In this document: one piece after another, positions 1-6,933 of the stretch | Layout: every line of letters starts with the position of its first letter | How positions within the stretch are numbered: position 1 is the stretch's first letter | DNA from: Dehalococcoidia bacterium SM23_28_2 | Lineage (GTDB): Bacteria > Chloroflexota > Dehalococcoidia > SM23-28-2 | Reading direction: 5' to 3' | NCBI GenBank assembly: GCA_001303545.1 | Contig: LJUA01000012.1 | Span: 1 to 21,460, forward strand | Length of the DNA: 21,460 nt | Program-made: the position numbers and the translations under genes | The notes under the pieces: generated by a model | Databases searched by the model: none | Told to the model about the DNA's origin: nothing | What the model saw: only the letters and a program-made list of their open reading frames with translations

Positions 1-552
1 TTCTTCTCCTCCTACGGCCTGCCGGTGATTGTCAGCCGGGGCGTCAACACTGTGGGGCCTTGCCAGTATCCGGAGAAGATGGTTCCTCTGTTCGTCACCA
101 ACGCTCTGCGCGACGAACCTCTGCCCCTGTACGGCGACGGCCGCCAGGTGCGCGACTGGCTTTTCGTGGAGGACCACTGTGAGGCTCTCGACCTGCTTCT
201 CCATGAAGGGGTGCCAGGGGAGGTGTACAACGTCGCCGCCGAAAACTACCGCTACAACATACAGGTGTCGGAGGCCATCGTGAAGCTGCTGGGCAAGCCG
301 CGCAGCCTGATTCGCCACGTGGAGGATCGTCCAGGCCACGACCGGCGCTACAGTCTGGACTGGTCGAAGATAAAGGCGATGGGCTGGGCTCCTCGCCACG
401 GCTTCGACGAGGCGCTGGCCCAGACGGTCGCCTGGTACGCCGACAACGAGTGGTGGTGGCAGAAGGCCCGTTCGGGTGCGTATGAGGACTACTATCAGCG
501 CCAGTATGGCTGGCGGCTGGAGGCGGCCGCTCACCGGGAGGGAGAAGGGTGA
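1..552 (+). CDS. NAD-dependent sugar-nucleotide epimerase/dehydratase, dTDP-glucose 4,6-dehydratase-like (C-terminal part)
   Basis: The frame is open from the first base, so the gene begins upstream; about 183 C-terminal residues are present. The segment reads FFSSYGLPVIVSRGVNTVGP, followed by a PEKMVPLF motif, then GDGRQVRDWLFVEDHCEAL. These match the substrate-binding half of extended short-chain dehydrogenases of the RmlB/RfbB type (R..N.YGP.Q.PEK and GDG...RDW..V.DH). The catalytic YxxxK and the Rossmann glycine motif would lie upstream and cannot be checked. RmlB enzymes convert dTDP-glucose to dTDP-4-keto-6-deoxyglucose in the cytoplasm, the second step of dTDP-rhamnose synthesis. The stop overlaps the next start as GTGA, so the two genes are probably translated together. 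The neighbouring RmlC-like and RmlD-like genes support a deoxysugar role, but the exact substrate is inferred. Confidence 0.85.
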   Translation, partial: FFSSYGLPVIVSRGVNTVGPCQYPEKMVPLFVTNALRDEPLPLYGDGRQVRDWLFVEDHCEALDLLLHEGVPGEVYNVAAENYRYNIQVSEAIVKLLGKPRSLIRHVEDRPGHDRRYSLDWSKIKAMGWAPRHGFDEALAQTVAWYADNEWWWQKARSGAYEDYYQRQYGWRLEAAAHREGEG

Positions 553-1004
553 TCGAGGACGTCGAGATCAAGCAGCTAACTAAGCACGCCGACGAGCGCG
601 GCTACCTGATGGAGCTCATGCGCTGCGACGATGCTATCTTCCGGAAGTTCGGTCAGGCCTACGTGTCCCTGAACTATCCGGGCGTGGTGCGGGGCTGGCA
701 CTACCACAAGAAGCAGGACGACTACTTTGCGGTGGTGAAGGGCATGGTCAAGGTGGCCCTGTACGACGCTCGCGAGGGTTCGCCCACCCACGGGCAGGTG
801 GATCAGTTCTTTCTGGGCGAACAGAACAGCATCCTGCTCAAGATTCCGGTGGGGGTTATGCACGGCTACAAGACGGTGAGCACGGAGCCTTCCCTTCTTA
901 TCAACTTCCCCACTGAGCCTTATGACCCGCAGGAGCCGGACGAATATCGCCTTCCCTGGGATACCGACGAGATCCCCTACGACTGGGACATCAAGATGGG
1001 CTGA
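549..1004 (+). CDS. RmlC-like cupin, dTDP-4-dehydrorhamnose 3,5-epimerase family (short form)
   Basis: The protein has 151 residues and starts at GTG, sharing 4 bases with the previous stop. The motif VVRGWHYHKKQDDYFAVVKG (H51 in GWHYH) and the PVGVMHGYKTV segment are the cupin strands of the RmlC family. It is shorter than classical RmlC (about 180 residues). From memory of the Salmonella RmlC sequence, the general-acid Tyr133 aligns with Asn119 here (SLLINFPTEPY), and the C-terminal region carrying the Asp of the His-Asp dyad is absent; the catalytic His63 is matched by H51. It sits between an RmlB-like and an RmlD-like gene, so it probably acts on a dTDP-4-keto-6-deoxy sugar. Full 3,5-epimerase activity should not be assumed. 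It could be a single-site epimerase or act on another nucleotide sugar. Confidence 0.8.
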   Translation: MIEDVEIKQLTKHADERGYLMELMRCDDAIFRKFGQAYVSLNYPGVVRGWHYHKKQDDYFAVVKGMVKVALYDAREGSPTHGQVDQFFLGEQNSILLKIPVGVMHGYKTVSTEPSLLINFPTEPYDPQEPDEYRLPWDTDEIPYDWDIKMG

Positions 1005-1016
1005 GGTGGTGGCGGC

Positions 1017-1849
1017 GTGCGCATTCTGATCACCGGCGGCCGCGGCCAGCTAGGTCGCGAGCTCCAGCAGGCGCTATCCGCGGAGACGGTGCTGGCCCAG
1101 GACCTCCCGGAGTTGGACGTCACCGACGAGGCGGCCAGTTTCGGCCGCAGGTGGTCATCCACGCCGCCGCCCATACCGATACCGCAGGCTGCGAGGCCGA
1201 CCCCGAGCTGGCCATGCGAGTGAACGGCGAGGGCACACGTCAGGTGGCTCTGGCCTGCCGTCAGAGCGACGCCGCCATGCTGTACGTGAGCACCAACGAG
1301 GTTTTCGATGGCCAGAAGGAGGAGGCCTACCTGGAATCCGACGAGCCCAACCCCATCAACGCCTACGGTCGCTCCAAGCTGGCGGGCGAGCGACATGTGC
1401 TATCGATGCTCCGGCGCTTCTACATAGTGCGCACCGCCTGGCTGTACGCCGCCGGCGGCAACAATTTCCCGGCCAAGGTTCTGCAGGCCGCCGCCAACAA
1501 GAGCGAGCTGAGCTTGGTGACCGACGAGGTCGCCTCTCCCACCTGGGCCCGCGATCTGGCTCAGGCCATTGTCAGGCTCATCGGGCGGCCAACCTACGGC
1601 ATCTATCACCTGACCAACAGCGGCTGCTGCTCTCGTTACCAGTGGGCCCAGCGGATCCTGGAGCTGGCCGGTCGGGGCGATGTCACCCTGCGGGCGATCG
1701 TCCAGGCCGATTACGATGCCCCTTATCGCAAGCCATCCCATTCGGAGCTGGCCAATCAGGCGGCGGCCGCTCTGGGCATCGTCTTGCGGCCCTGGCAGGA
1801 GGCCCTCCAGGAGTATTTCCTCACCGCTCCGGCCAGGGCCGGTCGCTAG
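1017..1849 (+). pseudogene. dTDP-4-dehydrorhamnose reductase-like gene (RmlD/RfbD family), reading frame broken
   Basis: Two overlapping frames each hold half of one RmlD-type short-chain reductase. The first half starts at GTG 1017 with MRILITGGRGQLGRELQQAL (NAD(P)-binding GGxGQLG) and runs to the LDVTDEAA segment near 1135. The second half is in a different frame and is recognisable from about 1139 as FRPQVVIHAAAHTD, then STNEVFDG, the catalytic YGRSK near 1365-1380, and the usual C-terminal region, ending with TAG at 1849. Only 14 bases separate the TD codons from the RPQ codons, where family members usually have about 11 residues (33 bases). This suggests a loss of about 19 bases rather than a one-base error. 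RmlD reduces dTDP-4-keto-rhamnose to dTDP-rhamnose. Either the gene is inactive in this genome or the assembly is wrong here. All catalytic motifs outside the gap look intact. Confidence 0.75.
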
Positions 1850-1860
1850 GGGGGCTGCCG

Positions 1861-2787
1861 ATGGCCGCTCAGGAGAACAGCCACCCCTCCGTAGCTATTC
1901 TCACCGTCAACTACAACAGCGGGCCCTACATCCGCGACTTCCTGGCCTCCTTGCGGGCGATCACCTATCCCAACTACCGGCTGGTGGTGGTGGACAACGC
2001 CTCCGACGACGGCTCGGTCGAGGGGATATCTTGGCTATTCTCCCAGGCGGTGGTGATGCGCAACGGGGAGAACTTGGGGGTCACCGGCGGCCACAACGTG
2101 GGCATTCGCTACTGCCTGGAGCAGCGCTTCGATTACATCCTCTTCCTCAACAACGATACGGTGGTCAACGAAGACTTCCTGGATCGCTTGGTGGAGAGTG
2201 CCGACGAGCGGACGATGGTCGCTCCCAAGACCTACCTCTATGGCCGGCCGGGCTTGCTGGACGATACAGTGGGCGACTTCGATTGGTGGCGGGGTATCTG
2301 GCGGGGCTGGCTCTACGGCAAGCCGGAGCCCCGGGGGTTCAAGCGACCGCGGGCGGTGAGTATGGCCAGCCTCTGCTGCCTGCTGGTGCCCACCGCCGTC
2401 TTCGGCGACGTCGGCCTTATGGACGAGCGCTTCTTCATGTACTACGACGATTTCGACTTCGTGGCGCGAGCCAAGGCGGCGGGCTATCGCCTGCGCCTCA
2501 ATCCGGCGGCGGTGGTCCACCATCGCAAGGCGGCTGCCAGCGGCGGTCTGGAATCGCCGTTCAAGGTCTACTACGCCAACCGCAATCGGCTCTATCTCAT
2601 GAGGAAGCACTCCTCGCGCCTGCGCTTTCGGCTGTTCCTGGCCTACTTCCTGGCCACTCGTGTTGTCCACTTCGTGTCCTATCTTGCCAGGGGCCAGGGG
2701 CGGCAACTGAAGGCGATGCTCATGGGCATCGCCGATTTCTTCCGCGGCCGCCTGGGGCGCACGCACGAGCTGGCCTACTTCCGCTAG
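1861..2787 (+). CDS. Family 2 glycosyltransferase, rhamnosyltransferase-like
   Basis: The start is ATG 1861, preceded by AGGGGGG about six bases upstream. The frame is open further upstream, but that stretch overlaps the rfbD-like gene and has no GT2 character. The product is 308 residues. The N-terminal GT-A fold shows VAILTVNYNSGPYI (residues 11-24), VVVDNASDDGSV (42-53) and the nucleotide/metal motif FLNNDT (95-100, standing for DxD). DERFFMYYDDFDFVARAKAAGY is the conserved acceptor-side motif of the WbbL/RfbN-like GT2 group, followed by VVHHRK. The C-terminal region is rich in Arg and aromatic residues (ANRNRLYLMRKH, then LFLAYFLATRVVHFVSYLA), suggesting membrane association. It probably transfers a sugar, perhaps rhamnose, to a lipid-linked glycan at the inner face of the membrane. 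The donor and acceptor cannot be told from sequence. Confidence 0.88.
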   Translation: MAAQENSHPSVAILTVNYNSGPYIRDFLASLRAITYPNYRLVVVDNASDDGSVEGISWLFSQAVVMRNGENLGVTGGHNVGIRYCLEQRFDYILFLNNDTVVNEDFLDRLVESADERTMVAPKTYLYGRPGLLDDTVGDFDWWRGIWRGWLYGKPEPRGFKRPRAVSMASLCCLLVPTAVFGDVGLMDERFFMYYDDFDFVARAKAAGYRLRLNPAAVVHHRKAAASGGLESPFKVYYANRNRLYLMRKHSSRLRFRLFLAYFLATRVVHFVSYLARGQGRQLKAMLMGIADFFRGRLGRTHELAYFR

Positions 2788-2800
2788 GGGGCGCTGGAGC

Positions 2801-3934
2801 GTGCGCATTGCCATCGACGCCACCTCGGTTCCCCACCAAAGAGCGGGTGCCGGCACCTACATCTGCAACCTGGTGCAGGCCCTGGCCCAGGTGGACAGGG
2901 AGAACACCTACTTCGTGTTCGCCAAGCCGGAGACCTTCGAGCGCTGCGACCTGCAAAGGGATGGCTTCCGACTGATGCCCGTGCGAGTCGCCTCGCGGTC
3001 GGCCAGAATGCTCTGGGAGCAGGCGATGTTGCCCTTGCATCTTCGGCGCCTGGGCGTGGACGTCCTCCACTCGCCCCACTACACGACGCCGCTGGCGGCC
3101 ATCGGCTGGCGGCGGGTGGTTACCTTTCACGACGTCACCTTCTTTCTCCTGCCCCGCCGCTATCCTGTCCTGCGTCGGCTTTACTTTCAGGGGGCGAGCC
3201 GCGCCGGCGCCCGCCTGGCCGATCTCGCCATCGTTGTCTCGGAGACGGTGAAGGGCGATGTCCTACGCTATCTGGGCCTGCCAGCGGAAAGGGTGCGGAT
3301 GGTGCACCTGGCGCCGGGGCCTGGCTTCTGCCCGCTGGAGGATTCGGCCAGGATGGACGCGGTTCGCGACAGGTACGGGCTGCCGCCCAGGTTCATCCTT
3401 AACGTGGGCACTCTGGAGCCGGGCAAGAATCAGGCGACCGTGGTGCGCGCCTTCCACAGGCTCAAGGGGCAGGGCCTGAAGCAGGGGCTGGTCATCGCGG
3501 GGCAGAAGGGCTGGATGTACGAGAAGCTGTTTCGGCTGGTGGAGGACTTGGGGCTGAGGAAGGACGTGCTCTTCGTCGGCTACGTGCCCGCCGATGATCT
3601 GGCAGCGGTGTACAACATGGCCGACCTGTTCGTCTTCCCATCGCTGTACGAGGGCTTTGGCCTGCCGCCGCTGGAGGCGATGGCCTGCGGCCTGCCGGTG
3701 GTGGCCTCCAGCGCGCCGGCCCTGGCCGAGGTGCTGGACGGCGCTGCTCTGCTGGTGGACGCTCGGGATGTGGATGCTCTGGCTGAGGCTTCGGCGAGGG
3801 CATTGCGTGACAGGCGTCTGCGCTCCCGCCTGCGCAGGCAGGGGCTGGAGCGAGCCGGCCAGTTCTCCTGGCAGCGGACGGCGCGAGAGACGGTGGCCGT
3901 CTACGGCGCGGCTCTGAGCTCAGCGGGGGGATAG
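2801..3934 (+). CDS. Family 4 glycosyltransferase (GT-B fold)
   Basis: The product is 377 residues, starting at GTG 2801 with MRIAIDATSV, 13 bases after the previous stop. Two Rossmann-like halves are visible. The N-terminal acceptor half has GAGTYICNLVQAL (16-28), DVLHSPHYTTPL (87-98) and VVTFHDVTF (106-114). The C-terminal donor half opens with FILNVGTLEPGKN (198-210) and contains FVGYVPADDLAAVYNMADLF and the EX7E motif EGFGLPPLE (E284 and E292), which binds the nucleotide sugar in retaining GT4 enzymes. The closest general pattern is mannosyl- or rhamnosyltransferases of O-antigen and exopolysaccharide clusters. It lies between two GT2 genes in one run, so the three enzymes probably build one repeat unit. 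Sugar specificity is unknown. Confidence 0.92.
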   Translation: MRIAIDATSVPHQRAGAGTYICNLVQALAQVDRENTYFVFAKPETFERCDLQRDGFRLMPVRVASRSARMLWEQAMLPLHLRRLGVDVLHSPHYTTPLAAIGWRRVVTFHDVTFFLLPRRYPVLRRLYFQGASRAGARLADLAIVVSETVKGDVLRYLGLPAERVRMVHLAPGPGFCPLEDSARMDAVRDRYGLPPRFILNVGTLEPGKNQATVVRAFHRLKGQGLKQGLVIAGQKGWMYEKLFRLVEDLGLRKDVLFVGYVPADDLAAVYNMADLFVFPSLYEGFGLPPLEAMACGLPVVASSAPALAEVLDGAALLVDARDVDALAEASARALRDRRLRSRLRRQGLERAGQFSWQRTARETVAVYGAALSSAGG

Positions 3935-3937
3935 TCG

Positions 3938-4819
3938 GTGGACCTATCCGTTGTCATCGTTAGCTTCAATGCCAGGGACTATCTCCGGCGCTGCCTGGGC
4001 TCCCTCTACGAGCACACGGAGGGCGTTGCCCATGAGGCGATCGTGGTGGACAACGCCTCTTGGGATGGCAGCGTCCAGATGGTGGAGAGCGAGTTCCCCC
4101 AGGCCATCCTTGTCCGCTGCCCTGCCAACGCAGGCTTCGCCGCTGCCTGCAATCGAGGCATCGCCCAAGCTAAGGGCGAGTTTATCCTGCTTCTAAACCC
4201 CGATACGGAGATCGCCGACAACGCCTTCGCCCCTATGGTGACCTACTGTCGCCAGCAGCCGCAGGTGGGCATCCTCGGCCCCAAGCTGCTCAACAGCGAC
4301 GGCTCGCTGCAGCTCTCTTGCCGCCGCTTCCCCAGCCATCTGACCGGCCTGTTCAATCGCCAGTCCATCCTCACTCGCCTCTTCCCGCGCAATCGCTTCT
4401 CCGCCGGCTACCTGATGTCCGACTGGAATCACGACAGCATCGTCGATGTGGACTGGCTGTCGGGGGCCTGCATGCTCCTCCGCCGCCGGATGCTCGATGA
4501 CATTGGCCTCCTGGACGAGGGCTTCTTCATGTACATCGAGGACGTGGACATCTGCTATCGGGCCCATCAGGGCGGCTATCGAGTGGTCTATTTCCCCCAG
4601 GCGGTGGTGACCCATCACATCGGCAGGAGCAGCGATACCCTTCCTAACAAGAGCATCCTTCAGTGGCACCGGAGCATGTGGCGCTACTACCGCAAGCATA
4701 TGGGCGGCAATCCTCTGGTGGACGGACTCACCCTAATGGGTATCGGCGCCCGCTGCGGCTATCAGCTCGTGCTTCAGAACGGCCGGCGCTTGCTGGCGGG
4801 CAGAGGACGGTCCTCGTAG
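3938..4819 (+). CDS. Family 2 glycosyltransferase
   Basis: The product is 293 residues from GTG 3938, with GGGGGG about six bases upstream and only three bases after the previous stop. GT2 motifs are LSVVIVSFNARDYLRRCLGS (3-22), AIVVDNASWDGSV (34-46), NAGFAAACNRGI (64-75) and LLLNPDTEI (84-92), with NPD in the DxD position. LDEGFFMYIEDVDICYRAHQ followed by VVTHHIG matches the WbbL-type rhamnosyltransferase subgroup. It resembles the GT2 gene at 1861 in architecture but differs clearly in sequence, so the two are paralogues rather than a recent duplication. The last 46 bases overlap, tail to tail, the gene on the other strand. It probably adds another residue of the same surface glycan. Confidence 0.9.
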   Translation: MDLSVVIVSFNARDYLRRCLGSLYEHTEGVAHEAIVVDNASWDGSVQMVESEFPQAILVRCPANAGFAAACNRGIAQAKGEFILLLNPDTEIADNAFAPMVTYCRQQPQVGILGPKLLNSDGSLQLSCRRFPSHLTGLFNRQSILTRLFPRNRFSAGYLMSDWNHDSIVDVDWLSGACMLLRRRMLDDIGLLDEGFFMYIEDVDICYRAHQGGYRVVYFPQAVVTHHIGRSSDTLPNKSILQWHRSMWRYYRKHMGGNPLVDGLTLMGIGARCGYQLVLQNGRRLLAGRGRSS

Positions 4820-5955
4820 GGCGCCTCCGGCTCGTCCGACCCGGGCGGCGACGGGTGGCGCTGGCGGCCGACGGCGGAGGCGAGGGCACTCCGCAGGGCA
4901 ACCACCGAGGCGCTGTTCCACAGAGAGCTAGCGTAGCCTAATCGGAAGAGAACGGCGGTAATAGCAGCGCCGAAGGCAAGGAAGGCCAGCAACTCGGCCA
5001 CGGTTGCTTCCAGGTAGTGGATGGTGAGCGCTGCCCCCGAGAAGAGGATGCAGAGGGCGTACAGGGAGAGGACAACCGCCCTGTCGCTCAATCCCCTTTG
5101 CTCCAGCCGATGCTGGATGTGATCGAGGTCGGCGACGAAGGGGTGCCTCAGGTCTGCCAGCCGCCGCACAAAAGCGAGGAGTGTGTCCAGAATGGGGAAG
5201 CCCAAAGCGACAATGGGCACGCTGATGAACATGCTGCCGGTGACACCGATGGAGCCCTCGATGGCCAGGGCCGCCAGCAGGAAGCCCAGCAGCAAAGCCC
5301 CTGAGTCGCCCAGCAGGCGGGAGGCCACCGGCAGGTTGAAGGGGAGAAAGCCGAGGCAGGCCCCCGCTACTGCCACCAACTGAGCGGCCACCAGCGGGTT
5401 GTCCGCATCGGCGGCGATGAAGGCCAGGGGAACGGCCACGATGATCGCCACTCCCGTCGCTATGCCGTCTTTGCCATCGATGAGGTTGATGGCGTTCGTC
5501 AGGAACACCAGCCAGAGTATGGTCAGCAGAGGGGCCGCCCATTCCAGGGAGAAGGAAGCGCCCCAAGGCAGGGACACGTCCTCTATGCGGTAGCCGATCG
5601 CGAACACCAGCGCCGCCGCTGCCGTCTGCACCAGGAACTTGATCTTGAAGTTCACCTCCATCAGGTCGTCCAGAAGACCCAGGAGGAGGATCATCAGGAC
5701 GGCACCCAGCAGGCCGGCTGTCTCCCCTTTCTGGTCGGCCAGCAGGTCGGAGAGGTCGGACGAGGCCAGGGAGGCGAAGAGAAGGGCGACGACAACGGCG
5801 GTGAAGATGGCCAGGCCTCCCACCCGCCGTCTCCCCAGGCGGGCCTCAGCCGGCCGCGCCAGGCGGTGAAGGGGGAGAAGGGCTGTCAAACCCCAGGCTC
5901 CTGCCGCGGCTAGCACGAAGATGAGCAGGTAGACGTCAAGGCCAAGGCTGGGCAT
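4774..5955 (-). CDS. Polyprenyl-phosphate sugar-1-phosphate transferase (WecA/TagO/MraY superfamily, glycosyltransferase 4 membrane type)
   Basis: The 393-residue polytopic membrane protein starts at ATG 5955. It begins with a membrane segment (residues 8-30) and has about ten hydrophobic helices. Family motifs are in order: the Asp pair in LLGLLDDLMEV (91-101), NAINLIDGKDGIA (154-166), GFLPFNLPVASRLLGDSGAL (202-221) and ADLDHIQHRL (275-284), equivalent to the HxxHR loop of WecA/TagO. These enzymes transfer a HexNAc-1-phosphate from UDP-sugar to undecaprenyl phosphate, starting a lipid-linked glycan. The usual NLIDGLDG is NLIDGKDG here. The polar C-terminal tail (about 362-393) is Pro/Arg-rich and is the part encoded opposite the GT2 gene. 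Its neighbours suggest a surface-polymer rather than a peptidoglycan role, so wecA/tagO-like is preferred over mraY. The exact sugar is unknown. Confidence 0.87.
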   Translation of the reverse strand: MPSLGLDVYLLIFVLAAAGAWGLTALLPLHRLARPAEARLGRRRVGGLAIFTAVVVALLFASLASSDLSDLLADQKGETAGLLGAVLMILLLGLLDDLMEVNFKIKFLVQTAAAALVFAIGYRIEDVSLPWGASFSLEWAAPLLTILWLVFLTNAINLIDGKDGIATGVAIIVAVPLAFIAADADNPLVAAQLVAVAGACLGFLPFNLPVASRLLGDSGALLLGFLLAALAIEGSIGVTGSMFISVPIVALGFPILDTLLAFVRRLADLRHPFVADLDHIQHRLEQRGLSDRAVVLSLYALCILFSGAALTIHYLEATVAELLAFLAFGAAITAVLFRLGYASSLWNSASVVALRSALASAVGRQRHPSPPGSDEPEAPYEDRPLPASKRRPF

Positions 5956-6014
5956 AGTAACAGTTCACTTTAGCAGGTCGGCAAGCATCACGCCATATCT
6001 CGTCGGTGCCATGG

Positions 6015-6773
6015 TCAGGCAACAAGAACCAGGCTGGAGGCCAGGAAGTAGGAGCCTAGTCCCAGAAGAAAGAGACCGCAGACGCCGATGACGCCCCGAT
6101 AGAGGCCTGCGCTCATCATCTGTCTGCCGCTGGCCAGAACGAAGGCCAGCAAGGTCAGCCACAGTATGTCCGAGAGGATGTGACCGACGTAGAAGGAGGC
6201 CACCCCCGCGGCACCCTGCTCCAGGGATTGGCTGATGAAAGCAGAGCCTACGCTGGCCCACCAAGCCACCCAGGCGGGATTGAACACGCTCAACAGAATG
6301 GCGGCCGACATCAGCACCGCCGCCATTCTCGGCAGGGATTCGCTGCGGGCCTCTCCGCCGGTTGGGAGGCGCAGCCAGCGTTGTCGCCAGGAGTTCTGGT
6401 ACGCGGCGGTGCCGGGGTTGTTCGATAGCGGCGGACGGACGATGCCAGCAGGCCGTTCGGGCGGCCTGCTTATGATGTGGATGCCCATCCAGAGCAGGAA
6501 CAGCCCTCCGGCAATGCCCACGCCGGCTCTCACCGGGTCCTCGACCAGGAAGTGGCTGAGCCCCAGGGCCAGGCCGATGACCAGCGCCAGCTCGATCAGG
6601 CTGTGGCCGGCGGCCAGCAGCGGCCCGGCCCAGAAGCCGCGCTCCATGCTCTCACGGACGGCCACTGTGGTAAGAGGCCCCGGCATCAGAGCGCCGGTGA
6701 AACCCACGCCGAAGGAGGTGACGAAAATAGCTGCTAGGGCTGCTGCGGACATTCTTCTATTCAAGTGTTGCAT
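6015..6773 (-). CDS. LysE/RhtB-family transporter
   Basis: The product is about 252 residues from ATG 6773. A TTG nine bases upstream and an ATG at 6752 are alternatives; none has a clear Shine-Dalgarno sequence. The first helix region ends in FTGALMPGPLTTVAVRESME, matching the LysE/RhtB signature (G.MxPGP.......S...G...G). GHSLIELALVIGLALGL follows, and the C-terminal half carries LSVFNPAWVAWWASVGSAF, the second conserved Asn-Pro motif. Five to six hydrophobic segments are visible. A hydrophilic stretch of roughly 45 residues between the third and fourth helices makes it longer than typical members (about 205). The family exports amino acids or related small molecules; the substrate is not predictable. 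The polyprenyl transferase follows 59 bases downstream on the same strand and may be cotranscribed. Confidence 0.82.
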   Translation of the reverse strand: MQHLNRRMSAAALAAIFVTSFGVGFTGALMPGPLTTVAVRESMERGFWAGPLLAAGHSLIELALVIGLALGLSHFLVEDPVRAGVGIAGGLFLLWMGIHIISRPPERPAGIVRPPLSNNPGTAAYQNSWRQRWLRLPTGGEARSESLPRMAAVLMSAAILLSVFNPAWVAWWASVGSAFISQSLEQGAAGVASFYVGHILSDILWLTLLAFVLASGRQMMSAGLYRGVIGVCGLFLLGLGSYFLASSLVLVA

Positions 6774-6809
6774 TGTTCGCAAAGGTTCGTCAATGCGGGT
6801 CGAGAAACC

Positions 6810-6838
6810 TTGACTAACGGATTATTAGGATGTAGAAT
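6810..6838 (+). promoter_or_regulatory. Sigma-70-type promoter for the livJ-like gene
   Basis: TTGACT (6810-6815) and TAGAAT (6833-6838) are separated by exactly 17 bases, each hexamer differing from consensus at one position. Transcription would start near 6845, leaving a leader of about 90 bases before the ATG at 6934. It lies in the divergent gap between the LysE-like gene and the binding-protein gene. Confidence 0.75.
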
Positions 6839-6894
6839 CCGCGCGATAAGTGCCCATTTCATCCCTGTCTGGGGAGCATTGGCAAAGAGAATAG

Positions 6895-6928
6895 CGGCGC
6901 GTTAGCGAGAGTATGCGCCGGAAGGAGG
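6895..6928 (+). promoter_or_regulatory. Inverted repeat and strong ribosome binding site ahead of livJ
   Basis: CGGCGC (6895-6900) and GCGCCG (6915-6920) form a six-base-pair inverted repeat with a 14-base loop. AAGGAGG (6922-6928) follows immediately and ends five bases before the ATG at 6934, which fixes the start. The hairpin may shape access to the ribosome binding site or stabilise the mRNA end; no function is demonstrated. Confidence 0.5.
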
Positions 6929-6933
6929 CATAG

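Noticed and set aside
1100..1160. Programmed ribosomal frameshift in the rfbD-like gene
   Set aside because: I see no slippery heptamer or clear downstream pseudoknot, and residues are missing at the junction, which a frameshift would not explain.
1642..1860. Upstream extension of the first GT2 gene
   Set aside because: It overlaps the rfbD-like gene, and ATG 1861 has a good ribosome binding site and starts exactly where GT2 homology begins.
1680..2975. A 431-codon + strand frame overlapping the first GT2 and the GT4 start
   Set aside because: Its translation is Arg/Pro/Gly-rich and motif-free, while the competing frame has full GT2 motifs.
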